Source: Tetraselmis striata (Eukaryota; Chlorophyta; Chlorodendrophyceae; Chlorodendrales; Chlorodendraceae). From it: 64,000 nt of DNA. Numbering within the stretch: position 1 is the stretch's first letter; the number at the start of each line of letters is the position of its first letter. Below the pieces are notes generated by a model, which worked only from the letters and a program-made list of their open reading frames with translations, was not told where the DNA came from and did not search any database. This document shows positions 1 to 12,135 of this stretch, piece after piece. The DNA is taken from NCBI GenBank assembly GCA_006384855.1, contig VCJN01001531.1, positions 70,001 through 134,000 on the forward strand, given 5' to 3'. A program made the translations under genes and the position numbers.

Positions 1-612
1 ACCAAGGGATGGCAGCACTTGCGCTAAGCCAGACATGCCTCCTCCATCTGTGTACGGGGCAGGTATGCTGAGGGCTGTCCTTGAGCTGTTTGGGCGGTCT
101 TCCAAGCCTGTACTCGTACGTTTCTGGACATTGCAACGGCACATGAGGCCACACACTCGACCAAGACGCATTGAGTGACATTGTGGCCATGGTCAGATAT
201 TTCCATAGAGTCATGGGCAACTCGAGTCTTTGGCCACATATTATTACGGCGGTGATGTGGATGATACACAATAGTCACGCCAAGTACCCCTGTAAACTTG
301 GCCATGTGTGCCAAAGCCGGAAATATTACAGTGAATGCGTCCAATGATGGACTTCTCACTCAGAACACTCACATTAATCCCCGGGTCCGACAAGGTGGAG
401 CAGGCTGCTGAAAGTGTTGCAAAGCGGAGGCAGAAAGTAGTGCGTGTCGCCTGTGGCAGGGGTTCCCTTTCCTTTCCCTGCGTTGCATCAATTTTTACAA
501 CCCAATTTTCATCTGAATGCGTTTAAGGTTTGATTTGCCCGTAATTTCACCCGGAGGAGCAAATTTTGTATTTGGCAAAGAACACTGAAAAGTGCTGCTC
601 ACCACCGCAGCC
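1..612. other. 3' flank of the FES1 gene, no gene recognised
   Basis: I see no supported gene here. The open frames lack recognisable motifs and splice structure. The part next to position 612 is probably the 3' untranslated region of the FES1-type gene on the minus strand. Confidence 0.5.
495..499 (-). promoter_or_regulatory. candidate poly(A) signal TGTAA of FES1 gene
   Basis: TGTAA reads on the minus strand about 114 bases after the FES1 stop codon. TGTAA is the usual polyadenylation signal of chlorophyte green algae. The match is only five bases, so the call rests on position. Confidence 0.4.
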
Positions 613-2492
613 CTACAGGGCGGCCTGCAGCTTGCTGATGACCTCCAGCTCCTCCGCCACCGACTCACTATCGTGGTTGTCCCTCAGGCTGACAGCGACG
701 GCGGACAGGACAGCCTTGAGATCGGGACATGCCTGGAGGAGCGGCGGCAGGGGCAGGGGACCGGGGGGGGGGGGGGGGGGGGGAGGGGGATCAGCCCTGT
801 GCTGGATGGGCGGATGACCCTCATGCCCACCAGTCCAATTGCGTCATGTGCGACGCCCGTCTCATTGCCCCAACAACTCAAAGTGTTGCTGTGAGCGCTG
901 GTGCACATCCCACAGGGGAAAGGGGAAAGGGGGGGGGGGGGGGGGGGGGGGGCGGGGGGGGGCGGCGGGGCCGGCGCGCGCACCTGTTGGAAGGCGCTGG
1001 AGGTCGCAGGCGAGGTGGCGAGCGCGAGGGCCACCTCAAGCGCCCAGCGCACCGTGTCGACGTCCGCCTCCTTCATGAACGCCGGCAGGCTGCCGCAAAG
1101 GCCCGCGTCCACAGCAGGCGGCTGCTCATCGGGGAACAGTTTGAAGAAGAAGTGCAGCAGCTGCAGGGACTTCCTGCCGGCGCATCACCCCCGACACAGG
1201 GTCAGCCTCGCTGGCGGCCACCGCAACCGCACGGCAGGTGGGGATGTCGTTGACAGGGCGGTGCGTTCGAGCAGGTGAGGGGCTGCTATGCACTGGGCGA
1301 GGAAGGGCGGGGTGGGGCTGCGCACCTGTTGACCCGGGGGTCATCCGGCCCGGCGGCCGCTATCTGAGCCAACGTCCTGATGGCCCCCAGCGAGCGCGCC
1401 GCGTCCGCCCCGGGCTGGTACCCCCGGGCCAGGGAGGACACCGCCAGCATGGCCTTGCAGCACACCGCGGGCCTCTGCGGGTCCAGGAGCGGCAGAAGCG
1501 CCTCCATCACCCCAGCGTCCACAAACTCCTGCGCCGCAACATGAGCAACATGTCAGGCGCCCAGCCAGGGCGACACGCCAACGAGTTACCTGAGGAACAA
1601 AGTGGGCGTGCCGTCTGAAGGCTATCTAACGAGCTGCGCCATATGGCTCTCGCCGGAAGCCGCAGCCACCGCCGCCCACAGCACCCGGCGGCGCACCTTC
1701 TGCACCGGCTCATTGTTGGCGGCGCACACAGCTAGCAGCTCTGCGGCGCGCGACTGGATGCCCTCGTGCTGACTGGAGAGGAGGCCGATGACGCAGGGGA
1801 GGCCGCCAACCTTGCCGAGATCTGAGGACGGCGGGAGGGCGTTGGCCGCGCAAGCCATGTCAGCTCCCCCCTTCTCATTGGCACAGCTTGTTAAAGAGCA
1901 TTGACAGCCTGCTCCCTGAATTGACAGCCGCTGGTCGGCCATGCTGCTTGCAGAGGCCGGCCCACCCCGTGCAAAGTCGATGGACTCGCAGATGTCCGTC
2001 AGCTCCTCCAGCAGCTCCTCCTTCTGTGCCACCATCTCCTCCGAGTCGCCGGGACCCACCAGCCCCTCCGATATCTCCTTCATGCGCTTGCCGAAATCCT
2101 GCGTGTAGTAGCTCATGACCTCCTTCAGCCTGCGTGCCGGTCAGTGCACGCCCCCCGGGGCTGGCGTGAGACATCTGACGTGTGCGACACCGAGCCCCCG
2201 GGATGAACGGCGGCGGTGGAGCGCATCGCAGGGCAGGCCGCCTCACCATGCCTGCTTCTCCTTATCCATCTCCTTGAATTCGGTGGGGTGGGTGCCGTCA
2301 TGGAATTTCATGCTCCAGTCAAACAGCCCTGCCAGCCGCCAGGGTGAGGAAAAGGGGGAGGGGGCATAGTAAGCGGCCCCGCTTGGCACCGCACCCTCGC
2401 TCCGCGAGACATGAAGCAGCCGCCACTGGTGCGGCAACAAGCAACGCGGCCTCACCCTTCCACTGCGTGAACTCTGCATTGGCGCCCCCCAT
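613..2492 (-). CDS. FES1: Hsp70 nucleotide exchange factor, FES1/HspBP1 type
   Basis: FES1/HspBP1 proteins bind the Hsp70 nucleotide-binding domain through armadillo-like repeats and speed ADP release, so the gene probably acts in cytosolic protein folding and quality control. I read seven exons with GT-AG junctions in consistent phase: 2492-2456, 2328-2247, 2129-1966, 1821-1697, 1528-1326, 1173-984 and 732-613, giving 306 aa, within the family's usual size. The N-terminus has the family's 'GLFDWSMKFHDGT' segment (near residue 13). An acidic helix with 'LLEELTDICESIDFA' follows near residue 80, then the repeats 'VGGLPCVIGLLSSQHEG' (near 98) and 'FVDAGVMEALLPLLDPQRP' (near 138), and a helical C-terminus ending 'EVISKLQAAL'. 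The start is the ATG of 'MGGANAEFTQWK', which fits the short family N-terminus. Long C-runs (sense strand) lie in the last intron. It is divergent from RMD5. Confidence 0.9.
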
Positions 2493-3377
2493 GGTGACCT
2501 CGCTCGCGGTGCGCCGCCGGCCCTGTTCGGCCTTGCTTTGCCGTGCCCTGTGCTGTGCCACGCTGCTCGGCGGTAGCAGATGGGCTGTTTGCGACGGCCC
2601 ACCACTCCCCTAACCAGCTGCTCGCTGGAGTGTGAGTACGGAAAGGTGCTGCTAGCGGGGTGTGTGCTCTCTGTGGAGCCGTCGCACACGTCGACCTGAC
2701 AGATAGCTGCTGCCCGGCACGGAGTGACTATCTTTACTCGATGGCAGCGAGTCGTCTTTGTTGTAGTGTCGTTGATCTCGTTGTCGAGTAGTTATAATCC
2801 TTGATGTGGCTTCTGGATCCATCGTCCAGCCTTCACTGCTAGAGTTTTTTTTTTTTGCTAGAGGTTGGTCCAGCCTCCACTGCCGCGCGCCCCGCGCTGA
2901 TGACGTTGCGCCAACTCGTCGTCGCCCGCAGGCCGCAGTACAGGTACTATAGCCTGTAATACAGTTTCCACATGCGCGCGCGTCGGCGCGCCCACCCCTC
3001 ATGCTGCGCGGCGCTGCTTGTGTAGGGTATATCCTGGTGTGGAGTCGCGTCATCATATCTCCGCGAGCCTCAACCAGCAGCCGCAGCACCATTCCTGCAC
3101 CGGCGGCACACAGTACCAGCGCACCCCACGGTGGGTGCAGAGCACTTGCTGATCGCGGACGTTGCTAGACTCCCTGACCATCCATCGAAAGGCGTAACCG
3201 TCGTGGAGGCACCAAGACCTGCCCTCATCTTCTTACCGCCACACATGTACCTGTTGGAAGGGTCCAGCGCCGTTGCTCGTCTGGGGGTGCAGCCGCGAGA
3301 GCTGTGATTTATTTTCTTTCCCGACGAAGAAGCACGCAAGCATTGCCACTGCCTCGCGTGCTGGGACGGCGGGCGGC
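2493..3377. promoter_or_regulatory. shared 5' region between divergent FES1 and RMD5 genes
   Basis: The 885 bases between two opposite start codons must hold both 5' untranslated regions and both promoters. I see a T-tract near 2845-2856 but no clear TATA box. Extra non-coding 5' exons cannot be excluded. Confidence 0.5.
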
Positions 3378-6300
3378 ATGGACGGCCTGCACGCGGCATT
3401 GAAAGAGGCGGAGAGCTCGAAGAAAAAACAGCGGACGTCCCGGCACACCACCGAGAAATGCATCGACGACCTGCTCGGCCGGCTCACCCAAGCGCGCGCC
3501 GCGCTTGCCGGCTCGTCGGCGGGGGAGGGGGTGAGCGGGGAGAAGGTGATGCGCGAGGCGGCCAAGGGCGTGACCGCGCACACGGAGGTGGCCGCCGCCA
3601 CCAAGGAGCTACACAGTAGCGTGAGCAAGCTCGGCAAGGTGCGGCAGCTTCCCCCCCCCCCCCCCCCCCCCCCCCCGCCCCTTCCCGCTTCCCGCCTGCC
3701 AGCCTGTGCTGTTCGCGGGATGGGCGGCAGCGGATGGTAGCGACGTAGCGACTACATATTCTTATAATTTCTTCGTGAACTTGCCTTGGCTGCTCCCCCT
3801 GGCCCGAAGGTAAATGGACACGACGCATACGTCCTGAATTTCAATTTGCGACGTGTACTGGTTTTAATCCACTCTTGTAATTTCTGCTAGTAACGCAGCG
3901 CCAGATTGAATGCGATGCCAAGAGCTGCCCCGCCCTCAGCTCCTGCCGCAGGTCCGAGCTCACCCCCCGCTGCCCCTGCCCGCAGATCATCGACCGGGCC
4001 TTCTTCCCCGATATCTGCAAGGCGCACCGCCCCGGCCTCCACTTCAACCAGCAGATACTCGACAAGGTGGGCGCCCCAATGCGCAGTGGCCCCTCCCTGT
4101 GTCACCGCCTGCCTGCCTACCTGCCTGCTGGGCTATTTGGGCCCAACCCTGCCCGCCACCCGCTGCCGCGGTAGGTCATTGCGCAGCATCTGTTCCGGGA
4201 GGGGCACTTTTCGGTGGGGCGCGAGTTCTGCGAGGAAGCAGGCATCGAGGACGTGGACGACATCATCGCGCCCTTTGTGTCGATGCACGAAATCCTGCAG
4301 GGGGTACGCCCCTTCCCCCCCCCCCTTCCGGCCTTGCTGCCCCCTGCTCCCCATCCGCCCTCGCCGGGCGCACCCCAGGCCAGATGAGCCAAGGTGCTGG
4401 TCGATGGCAGATCCGGCAGCGCAACCTGGACCTGGCGCTGCGCTGGGTGGAGCAGCACAAGGAGAGCCTGTCGCCGCCCGGCTCCGCGGCGGCCTTCCAC
4501 TTCCAGCTGCACCGCTTGCAGTTCTTGCACCTCCTCGACACCTCGGGTGCGGCGCCTGGCCGGCGGTTTTGTAGCCCCCCCCCCCCCCTTGGCGCCCCCC
4601 TTCCTCTCTGTATTTCAACTATAATGAGAAGCCAAAATGCACTGTCCGGGATGGCTCTGTGCATGAGTGCATTGTATGCTTTATCATCCCCCCCCCCTCC
4701 CCCCCCCCCCCCCCCCCCCCCCCCCGCACGGCTATTCCTCACATACATCTCCGCTCTTAATGTCTTCGTCAATCAGAGAGTCACCGGAATACACAAGCCC
4801 GTTGAATGGGGCTGTGGCATGGGCCATGGCGGCATGCTCATGGTGATCGCAGTTTGGTCCCGCCCCCGGACCCGATTTCAGAGGGCTATGTGCCTGGGTG
4901 CGTCCATCGCTGTGGGCATCACCAGCCTCCTCCCATCACCGCCGCCCCCTAATCCGACGCGCGCATGGATGGGTCCCCGCAGGCCGCGCCGCCGCCCTGG
5001 AGTATGCGCGCGGCCACTTTGGCCAGTTCTCGGGGTCATGCCTGCCCAACATTCAGCGCCTCATGGGCAGCCTGCTCTTTGCCGGCCGCCTGGCCGCGTC
5101 GCCGTACGCGGACCTGCTGTCCGACGGCATGTGGCAGGCCGCTGCGGACGAGTTCACCCGCCAGTGCTGTGGCCTGTTGGGGCAGGTGCGGCCCTGCCCA
5201 GCAGGAGAGGGCAGGTGGGGGGGGAGGTCGGGGGGGCCTGCTAGCCACCACCGCGCTCTGGTTATGTCACCGGCGACCTCATGGCTATCGAAATGTTGTC
5301 GCGTGGGTGGGGGGGTGGGGGGGGGGGGGGGGGGGGGGTTAATACCCGGTATCTGAATGCCCCAGAATTGCGACTCCCGCCGATGGCAGCATCAAAGTTT
5401 AAAGGTTTTCAAAGCCCGAGAATGTTGCTTTACTTCAACATGCAGTGGGCAGCGGGCAAAAATGGACATGATTCCGTTTGTCTCAGAGGTCATCGCAACC
5501 CGCGTAGCAACCCCTGACAACTCAGTTTGGCGACTACGTGGTGTGTGAACCTGCGGACCGGTAGAATTGTGGCGGATGCCCTGGGAGCCGCATGCAGATG
5601 CTGACCGTGCGGCCGGTACGCCGCCTGGTGCAGGCATCCGAGAGCCCGCTGCTGGTGGCGGTATCAGCAGGTGCGGCGGCGCTGCCTCAGCTGCTCAAGC
5701 TCGCGCAGCTGCTCAAGGTGGGGCGGCCCGGCAAGGGTGGGGGGGAGAGGGGGGGGGGGGGGGGCGCGGGCTTGGCATGCCAGGCACAAGCACAGGCATC
5801 GCTGCACTCGCCGCCCACTCGCGGCTGCATGCAGAGGTGTACCCAGACCATGGAGAGGGCACATAGCCCACTTTACACAGTACCAGACCATGCTTTGCAT
5901 TTCCCATGACCGTGTTTTCTTGCACTGTGTACCTGCGGACTCGTACCCCGGTCATGCACGGCCCTTGCGTTCCGCTCCCGCGCGGAGACCTGTGGGCTGG
6001 TAGGGTGATGCGGCAGCGCGGTGGCAGATACGGATAAGTCACCGTGATTGCGCCGGAATGCTGCGTGGTAAAGGCGAAGAGCCGATATTACCGCGTGACG
6101 GCGAGGTATGTGTCAATAAATAACAAGCGACAATGATATCCGTACCGCGACGATGAGAAACAAGATTGGCCAACCGAAGTGTTCCCGAATGTTTCGGATT
6201 TGATCCACGTTGGTATTCTGGTGATATGATATTGCCCACGAGAGAAAGGCAGTCACAGCGGCACTTGAAGCTGATGGCACCGGAAGCCCCGGTATGAATA

Positions 6301-7481
6301 TGCCCCTCGGTGACTTCCCAGCGGGCCCTTAACGTTTAGCTGGGCGGTGCGGCGGCCGCAGGACAAGGGGCAGGACTTGACCATCTGCGAGCAGCTGCCG
6401 GTGGAGCTGGAGCTGGGCCACGAGTTTGTGTTCCACTCCATCTTTGCGTGCCCCGTGTCGCGCGACCAGTCGTCGGCGGAGAACCCGCCTACGATGCTGC
6501 CGTGCGGGCATGTGCTGTGTAAGCAATCGGTGGCCAAGCTCGCCAAGGGCTCTATCGGCAGCTTCAAGTGCCCCTACTGCCCCATGGTGCGGCTGGCCCG
6601 GAAGCCCCCCCACCCCCCCCCCCCCCCCTTAACCAGGTTTGGGGCGGCTACATATTCAGTTCCCGGTGGCACTTTTGTGGACAAAAAATACACTCATTGC
6701 ATCTATTTGGGCTCACGGATTGCTGGGGTTTGAACTGCTGTCCTTTCACGTACCTAGGCGGATATTCCTAGCTATATTCGTGGTGTATTCCGGTGTATTT
6801 CCTTCTTCCAACAGCGAGGGGCTTGACATCAATGATGCGCCCAAAGCGTGGTAACGATGAGAATGTGGCCTGCCTTGTCAAGCTTACTGTTGGTATATGT
6901 TGTACCACAAGGTAACATCGCCATTGCGGCACCCATGTTTTGGAACGATTCACTTGTGACGGGCCTCCGGCCCAGGTGAGAAAATGCAATTGAGAAAGCT
7001 AGCGAAACCCATGCAAACTGACAACAGATATTTTACCGCTTGCCGATTGGTTTGCCCGTTGACCGCGGCCTTCCGCGGGGGGTCTCGTACTCGTGCCATT
7101 GCTGCTGCGCCACTATTCCTGCCCGTGCCCCCCCGCCCCCCCCCCCCTTTCACATCCAAGAGCCACAGTCGCGGGTGTCCCTCACTCGCGCCGATGCGTG
7201 CAGACCGAATCTGCCGCCGTCACCCAGCAGGGCGCCCAGTGGAACCTCCAATACGAATATGTACCAAATTGATTGCAGATCGGCAGGGCATTCGAGCGCA
7301 CGTCTGCATTCCGGTGCATTTTCGTGTCTTCAGGCGGTCAGAGACACAGACACAGCGTTTTCACTATTTGATGCGCTCATGCCTGCCACTAACTACATGC
7401 ACGCCCGGGCCGGTGTGCGTACCGCAGGAGGCGCAACAATCCAGCTGCAAGGAGCTGACCTTTCCGGACGCAATCATGTGA
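3378..7481 (+). CDS. RMD5: RMD5/GID2 (RMND5) subunit of CTLH E3 ubiquitin ligase
   Basis: RMD5/RMND5 is one of the two RING-type subunits of the GID/CTLH ubiquitin ligase. Eight exons join in phase: 3378-3638, 3986-4066, 4175-4303, 4411-4546, 4983-5185, 5634-5717, 6362-6586 and 7428-7481. They encode 390 aa, almost exactly the length of human RMND5A (391). Residues 1-90 form a helical region with the family's 'LHSSVSKLGK'. Exons 2-3 hold the LisH/CTLH region ('HLFREGHFSVGREFCEEAG'), exons 4-6 the CTLH/CRA region ('LHRLQFLHLLDTSGG', 'IQRLMGSLLFAGR', 'SPLLVAVSAGAAALP'). Exon 7 holds the degenerate RING with 'FACPVS' (C328), 'PCGHVLC' (C346, H348) and 'CPYCPM' (C368, C371). The last exon supplies 'ELTFPDAIM', like the short hydrophobic tail of plant and animal homologues. 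Introns carry long C- or G-homopolymers. Identification is very secure; individual splice sites are by eye. Confidence 0.93.
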
Positions 7482-7542
7482 GCGCGTGTGCCAAGGCGGG
7501 GACACACGCGGAGGGGGAGGTGGAGCGGCTTGTACTCAAGTT

Positions 7543-7547
7543 TGTAA
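7543..7547 (+). promoter_or_regulatory. candidate poly(A) signal TGTAA of RMD5
   Basis: TGTAA lies 62 bases after the RMD5 stop codon on the plus strand, matching the green-algal poly(A) consensus. Position supports it, but a five-base match is weak evidence. Confidence 0.4.
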
Positions 7548-7805
7548 CATGTATCTAGTTTGTGGAGGCGGGCTGTCCTGTCCATGCCGGCATGCGTGAT
7601 GGCACGACTGTGAGGCTACGTCTGCCCTTTAAAGGACCACATGCGCAGCCGACCCTGTGCGGGTTCATGCAGTGGCGCCATGAGACAGCTGGCCTGTGCG
7701 GTTGGTTTTAACTGCCGGATATAAAGTTAAAAGAAATTTCATTCTTGGGGCTACGTGATGGCATCACCCTGGCAGTTGGATGTGCCGCGGCATCCCGAGT
7801 ATATA

Positions 7806-7827
7806 TGTGTGTGTGTGTGTGTGTGTG
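7806..7827. repeat. (TG)n microsatellite
   Basis: About eleven TG units sit in the interval between the convergent RMD5 and coiled-coil genes, just past the stop codon of the latter. The rest of 7482-7849 shows no gene. Confidence 0.9.
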
Positions 7828-7849
7828 GATGGATGCCTCAGAGCGCTGC

Positions 7850-9933
7850 CTACCGGTAGCCAACGCCCATCGGACTGCCGGCCGGGATGGGGGAGGGTAT
7901 TTTTAGTGCGGCGGAGAAGACCTGCGAGCTCCTAGCCAGCGCCTCGTACGTGTCCGCGACGGCGGACTCGGCGCCCGTGAGCCGGTTGTCCATGGAGCGC
8001 GACTTCTTGGACAGGCTCTGCGTGTCCGCGAGCAGGTTGCGCACGATGTCCTCCATGCTCTTGGCGTGTTTCCCCTGGTGCTGCATCATCAGGCTGATCT
8101 TCTCCTTCAGCGCGTCCACCGCGGGGTTCTACGGCACGCAGCATTAGCGCGAACAAATGAGTCCCATGCCATGTCTGGGGTGCCGAGACAGAAGCGAAAC
8201 GGGGCTCCGGGAGGGAGGATTGTGAAGGGCAAACGAGGTGGGTGGGGTGGGGTGGGGTGGGGGGGGGGGGGGGGGGGGTGGGGGGGGGTCCCCCGGTGGC
8301 AGTCAGGGCCTTTCACAGCCAGGTAACCTTCACCATGAAGGGCCCAGACCCGGATGCTCGAGCGCTGGTCTCCCTTATCATTCCGGTATGTACGGTCTAC
8401 CAAATACCCCCGGACTGTCCCCTAACCGCAAGAGAGACGGATGTAATACTCCATAAACAAGGTGAGGTGCGCATCGATTATGTTTATAGGTACTTGAGCC
8501 TATGCGCCGTGACCCTTATTGGTGGAGGTTTCAATGCCCACATCTAATCCGGCGGAGTGGGGTCCCTGAGAGCACAGGCTGCGCCGGGCCGAACCTGCTG
8601 AGCGAGGTTCTGCTGCATGATTTGCAGCCCCTTGACGTCCTCGTTCAGCTTGGCCACATCGCCAGCCAGCGCCTCCGATACGCTGTAGGCCTCCCGCTCG
8701 CTGGAGTCGACGTACGTGCGTACTGTCAAGGGCGCGTGTCACCGTGGTCAGTGCAGGTCTTGTTCGTGCACAAGAGGCAGCAGGAGCGACATGCTCCCCC
8801 CCCCTCTCCCCACCCCTCTGCTAGCCCCGCACCTGCGGCAATGGTATCCCTGTCGCTCGCTTTGTCTGCGGTGTACTCCTTCACGTGCGAATCAAGCCTG
8901 TTCTCCAGGTTCAGGACCGCCAGCTGAGCGTTGCTGGTGTTCTTAACGACGCCCTGCAGGCCAGGCATGGCCCCCTTTCTGAGCCTGCTGGCGAAGCAAG
9001 CGTGCGCACAGATGGGGGGGGTGGGTATGCGGGGGGCGTTAGTACTCACCGACAGCACCGTGCTCACTTCTGACAGCCGGCTTTCCAGCGGCTGCACGCT
9101 TGTGGATACCAACTCCTGCCTGGCTTTGGCGAGCACGTCGGTGGCCCCCAGCTTCCAGTGCTCCATGTCGTCCCTGCAGTGCACATGCCGCAGTGCAATG
9201 ACTGCTGTGAGAGGAGGGGTAGGTGCAATGCTGGGGAAGGGGGGGATCAGAGTGGCAAGGCTGATTATAGCTGTACTTGGACAGCTGACAGGGGCGCCGC
9301 TCACTTGGCTCTATCAAACTCCTCCAGCTTCGCCTCCACCGAGTCCCTCAGCTGGGTCATCGTCGACATCCAACCATCCCGCTCCGTCTGCCACTTCCGA
9401 GACTCCTCCCGCACCGTCTCCAGCTCGTCCAGCACGGCATCCGCCAGCATAGAGAACCCCTTTTGAAGCGCCTTCACCTGTGGGGTTCCGAGCATTTGCT
9501 GAGACGAATGCAGCAGCTGTGCGAAGGCAGCGGGGGTCCCGCTTGGCGCCGCATTATGCCCAGTGGACCAAAGAATGGCAGGCAGCGGCGGATCGCTGGG
9601 AACTTCGCGCTGCTGTGCAACAAGTGCAGCGATGGGCAGCCACCTGTGCGCATAAATACTGCGTGGTGTGCTTGCCATCCCCAGCGGAGTATCCAGCCGT
9701 TGCGGGCTCACGCCCAACCCCTTCCTTCTGCAGCTCCTGCAGGTAGAGAGGACGGGCGCATGGGGGCGAGGGGGGGGAGGGGGGGGGGGACAGGCGGCGG
9801 CGGCGTGTTAGCCGGCGCTCATTGGTTAGGGGAACAGCTCGCCGGGGGTGCACCCTGCAGGTTTCTCAGCGGCGTGCATTACCTCCAGCGCGCTGCGCAG
9901 AGTGTTCACCACCTTCCCGACTGCTGGCTTCAT
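7850..9933 (-). CDS. coiled-coil protein of unknown function
   Basis: I do not recognise this protein. Seven exons with good GT-AG junctions and consistent phase can be read: 9933-9883, 9736-9719, 9516-9305, 9173-9050, 8953-8833, 8722-8595 and 8128-7850, giving about 310 aa. The product is almost entirely helical and charged, with heptad-like stretches ('LADAVLDELETVREES', 'QLRDSVEAKLEEFDRAK', 'LNLENRLDSHVKEY', 'VAKLNEDVKGLQIMQQN'). It ends in a short proline/glycine tail 'IPAGSPMGVGYR'. No signal peptide or membrane segment is visible. Such proteins are often cytoskeletal, centriolar or flagellar in algae, but that is only a guess. The start is the first ATG in the 5'-most exon I can support ('MKPAVGKVVNTLRSALE'); an earlier exon is possible. 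The 18-bp second exon is the least certain. Long homopolymers sit in introns 1 and 6. Confidence 0.72.
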
Positions 9934-10733
9934 CCTCCGCTGCGCTGCCGGGACCTGCAACCAGCAAGCCAGTTACCCGAGCAGCCCAGGAGATGTACGG
10001 CAGGGTCGCAAAATAAATAAAACGTAACGCCGGGTCGACCATCACGCAGACGATGGCTGGGGTATGTCGGGCACCCGCTGGGGGGCACCCGGCTGCGTCA
10101 AGGTCGCCCTACCATGGTCCGGAGCTGTCCCGGTTGGACCTGCCGGCCACCGGCGAAGCTCATGTTGGCCCTGGTGGTTTGGCCTTGCGGACGCTGCCCG
10201 TGCAAGTGCGGCAGCACCGCGCTGGCTACTGCGTTCGGCGAGATTCCACAGCGGCACAAGACGCCCCGGTTGGCGAGTATCGGCGACCACCGCGCGGACG
10301 GCCTTTCGGCGCTTCCCGGGGAGGACGCAACCAAGCAAGGGGCTGACAAAGAAAGGCTGAAAAGCTGAGTAGTTGCACCAGACGAAGAATTGCAGCACGA
10401 CCGTGCTGGGTGTGGCGGGCGGTGGTTTGCGGCGCGGTGAGGACGGGCAGCACATAGAGGGACGACAGGCCGTTAACGCCCTCGTCGGATTCCGCAACAG
10501 CATATGCCGTTTTCCACACGCCGCGATGGCCAGTCCTGTCCCGGGGACGACCAAAAACAACGCAGCGGGGGCCAAACGCCGGGTGTGAGCGCGCGGCGCG
10601 CACTCATCATCCTTCACTACAGTAGCACTATTATAAATACATATGTCGCCCGCGATCATCATGCTGCCTGACAATATCGACGATATCGCTCCAATATACG
10701 ACAATACGGGGTTCGAATGAGGCAATAGTCTAC
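9934..10733. other. GC-rich stretch upstream of coiled-coil gene, no gene recognised
   Basis: This should contain the promoter of the minus-strand coiled-coil gene. Several GC-driven open frames exist, the longest about 235 codons on the minus strand, but none shows a known motif. Confidence 0.4.
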
Positions 10734-10845
10734 GGGCTGCAGTGACCATACCTACGCCTGCAGTTGGCGCAAGAGGTCAAGTACTGGGCGGGCGGCTTCG
10801 GCCGATGTCCCGGGGCGAACTTTACTTTTACTTCTACGACAACGA
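10734..10845 (+). repeat. dispersed repeat, part 1 (second copy near 52971-53100)
   Basis: The block around 'GGCGGCTTCGGCC' and 'GGGGCGAACTTTAC', followed by TTTTAC-rich sequence, is found again near 52971-53100 in the same orientation with the same order of smaller blocks. It is probably the end of an unclassified dispersed element. Confidence 0.6.
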
Positions 10846-10899
10846 TAGTAAAATAAATAAATACTTAATCTCGGCGGCCGATCGACCTCCAAGCTATCC

Positions 10900-12135
10900 C
10901 GCATTACTCGGACTTCCCCTTGCACTCCATGCGGAAAGTACAGGAAACCCTGAGCCACCGCATTCACACGGTCCGTTTTGCAAAGCTTGATGCGCGTATG
11001 CCTACAAGCGGCCCTGACAGCAACCGCTTCCGAGGCCGCCTCTTACGCGCTGCGACAGCGTTCCTGGTGACTGATCCTCCAAGTGAGGGTCGCCTTGGTG
11101 AAGTCCGTGAGCGTTCCCCTGAGTACTACGATTCCATGTTCCGCGTTGCCGCTTGCCGCCCATTTGGCCTCCCGGCGGCTCCTGTCCTTTCCCTTGGCGA
11201 GCCATGCCCTTGTGCTTTTTGCTCCTTCTCGGTACAAGGTATGCTGGCCGTTTTGAGGATGCTTGCGTAGATTTCGCTCCTTCAACTTGGGCGGTCGCAT
11301 ACGCTGATCACGTGGCACGTTGCTCTGGGGGCGACTCCAATCACGCCGCGCACGAGTGGGCGGCACATGGCCTTTCCAACATTTGCCACGACGTGAAGTC
11401 CGCGCTGGGCGTGGGTGTCCAGATCCTCACGGACCCGTCGGTGCTTGTTTCTCTTCCGAAGGGCAGCGACGGCCGGCCGGCCGATGTTGGGCTTTGGGGG
11501 TATGGCGGTATCCGCGGGAACACGGTTGATGTTGATACCACCATTGCCCCTATCCTCGGCGTGTCAAGCTTGGATCCAACGACTGCATTGCGGGCTGGAG
11601 AGCGCCACAAAATCCAGAAGTATGACGAGGGTGTCCGAAACGCCGCCGGCATGCTTTGCTTTGTTCCTTTCGCCGTTTCCGAGTTTGGCTCGCTGGTCCC
11701 GCACGCTGAGGCTTTCTTGGTGGAGCTCGCGAAAGCTAGCCACACACACACTCGCCAAAAAATCGGCCAGCTCTTGTCTGCGTGGCGCCGCCGTTTCTCC
11801 TTGCTCATCAACATGGCACATCCAGACAACGTTCTTGGCGGGGTTGCGGCCGCGCGTGCGGCACGTGATGGTGTCCATGCGCCTGCGTCGCGTCGCTCGT
11901 CGGCATGTGTTGCTATGACCCGGGTCATTGGCTGCAAGCGTCCTCGCCGCGGCTGATAGCCTACCCCGGGGCGGGGGTCCCTTTGGTTCCTGGCAGCTAA
12001 GCGACTTCGTGGTTCCCTTGGCTCCTTCTTGGTTCTTGGCTCCCTGTCCTCCTGCTCGACCTTGGTATCATGCTTATGTCTCTCTTTTGGTGGCAACCTT
12101 TCATAGGTGTTGTTAGTTCTGTTTGTAGTGCGCCT
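10900..12135 (+). mobile_element. LINE 3' fragment with restriction-like endonuclease domain
   Basis: The translated stretch resembles the C-terminal part of non-LTR retrotransposons that use a restriction-like endonuclease. First comes a helical region with a 'CPCAFC' cysteine pair, then 'RPADVGLWGYGG' and 'VDVDTTIAPILG', which fit the PD-(D/E)xK core, then 'HKIQKYDEGVRNAAG' and 'FVPFAVSEFGSL', a common closing motif of this class. The final open frame ends at 11956 (TGA); the rest to about 12135 is 3' untranslated sequence matching a second copy at 34540-35330 (minus). The upstream part is in another frame, and no reverse transcriptase precedes it, so this is a 5'-truncated, non-functional copy. 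Confidence 0.75.

Noticed and set aside
684-1278. Glycine- or proline-rich open frames across G-tracts
   Set aside because: They are translations of homopolymers in the last intron and exons of the FES1 gene in wrong frames.
10042-10749. 235-codon minus-strand open frame upstream of the coiled-coil gene
   Set aside because: GC-driven open frame without motifs; overlapping frames on both strands are equally open.
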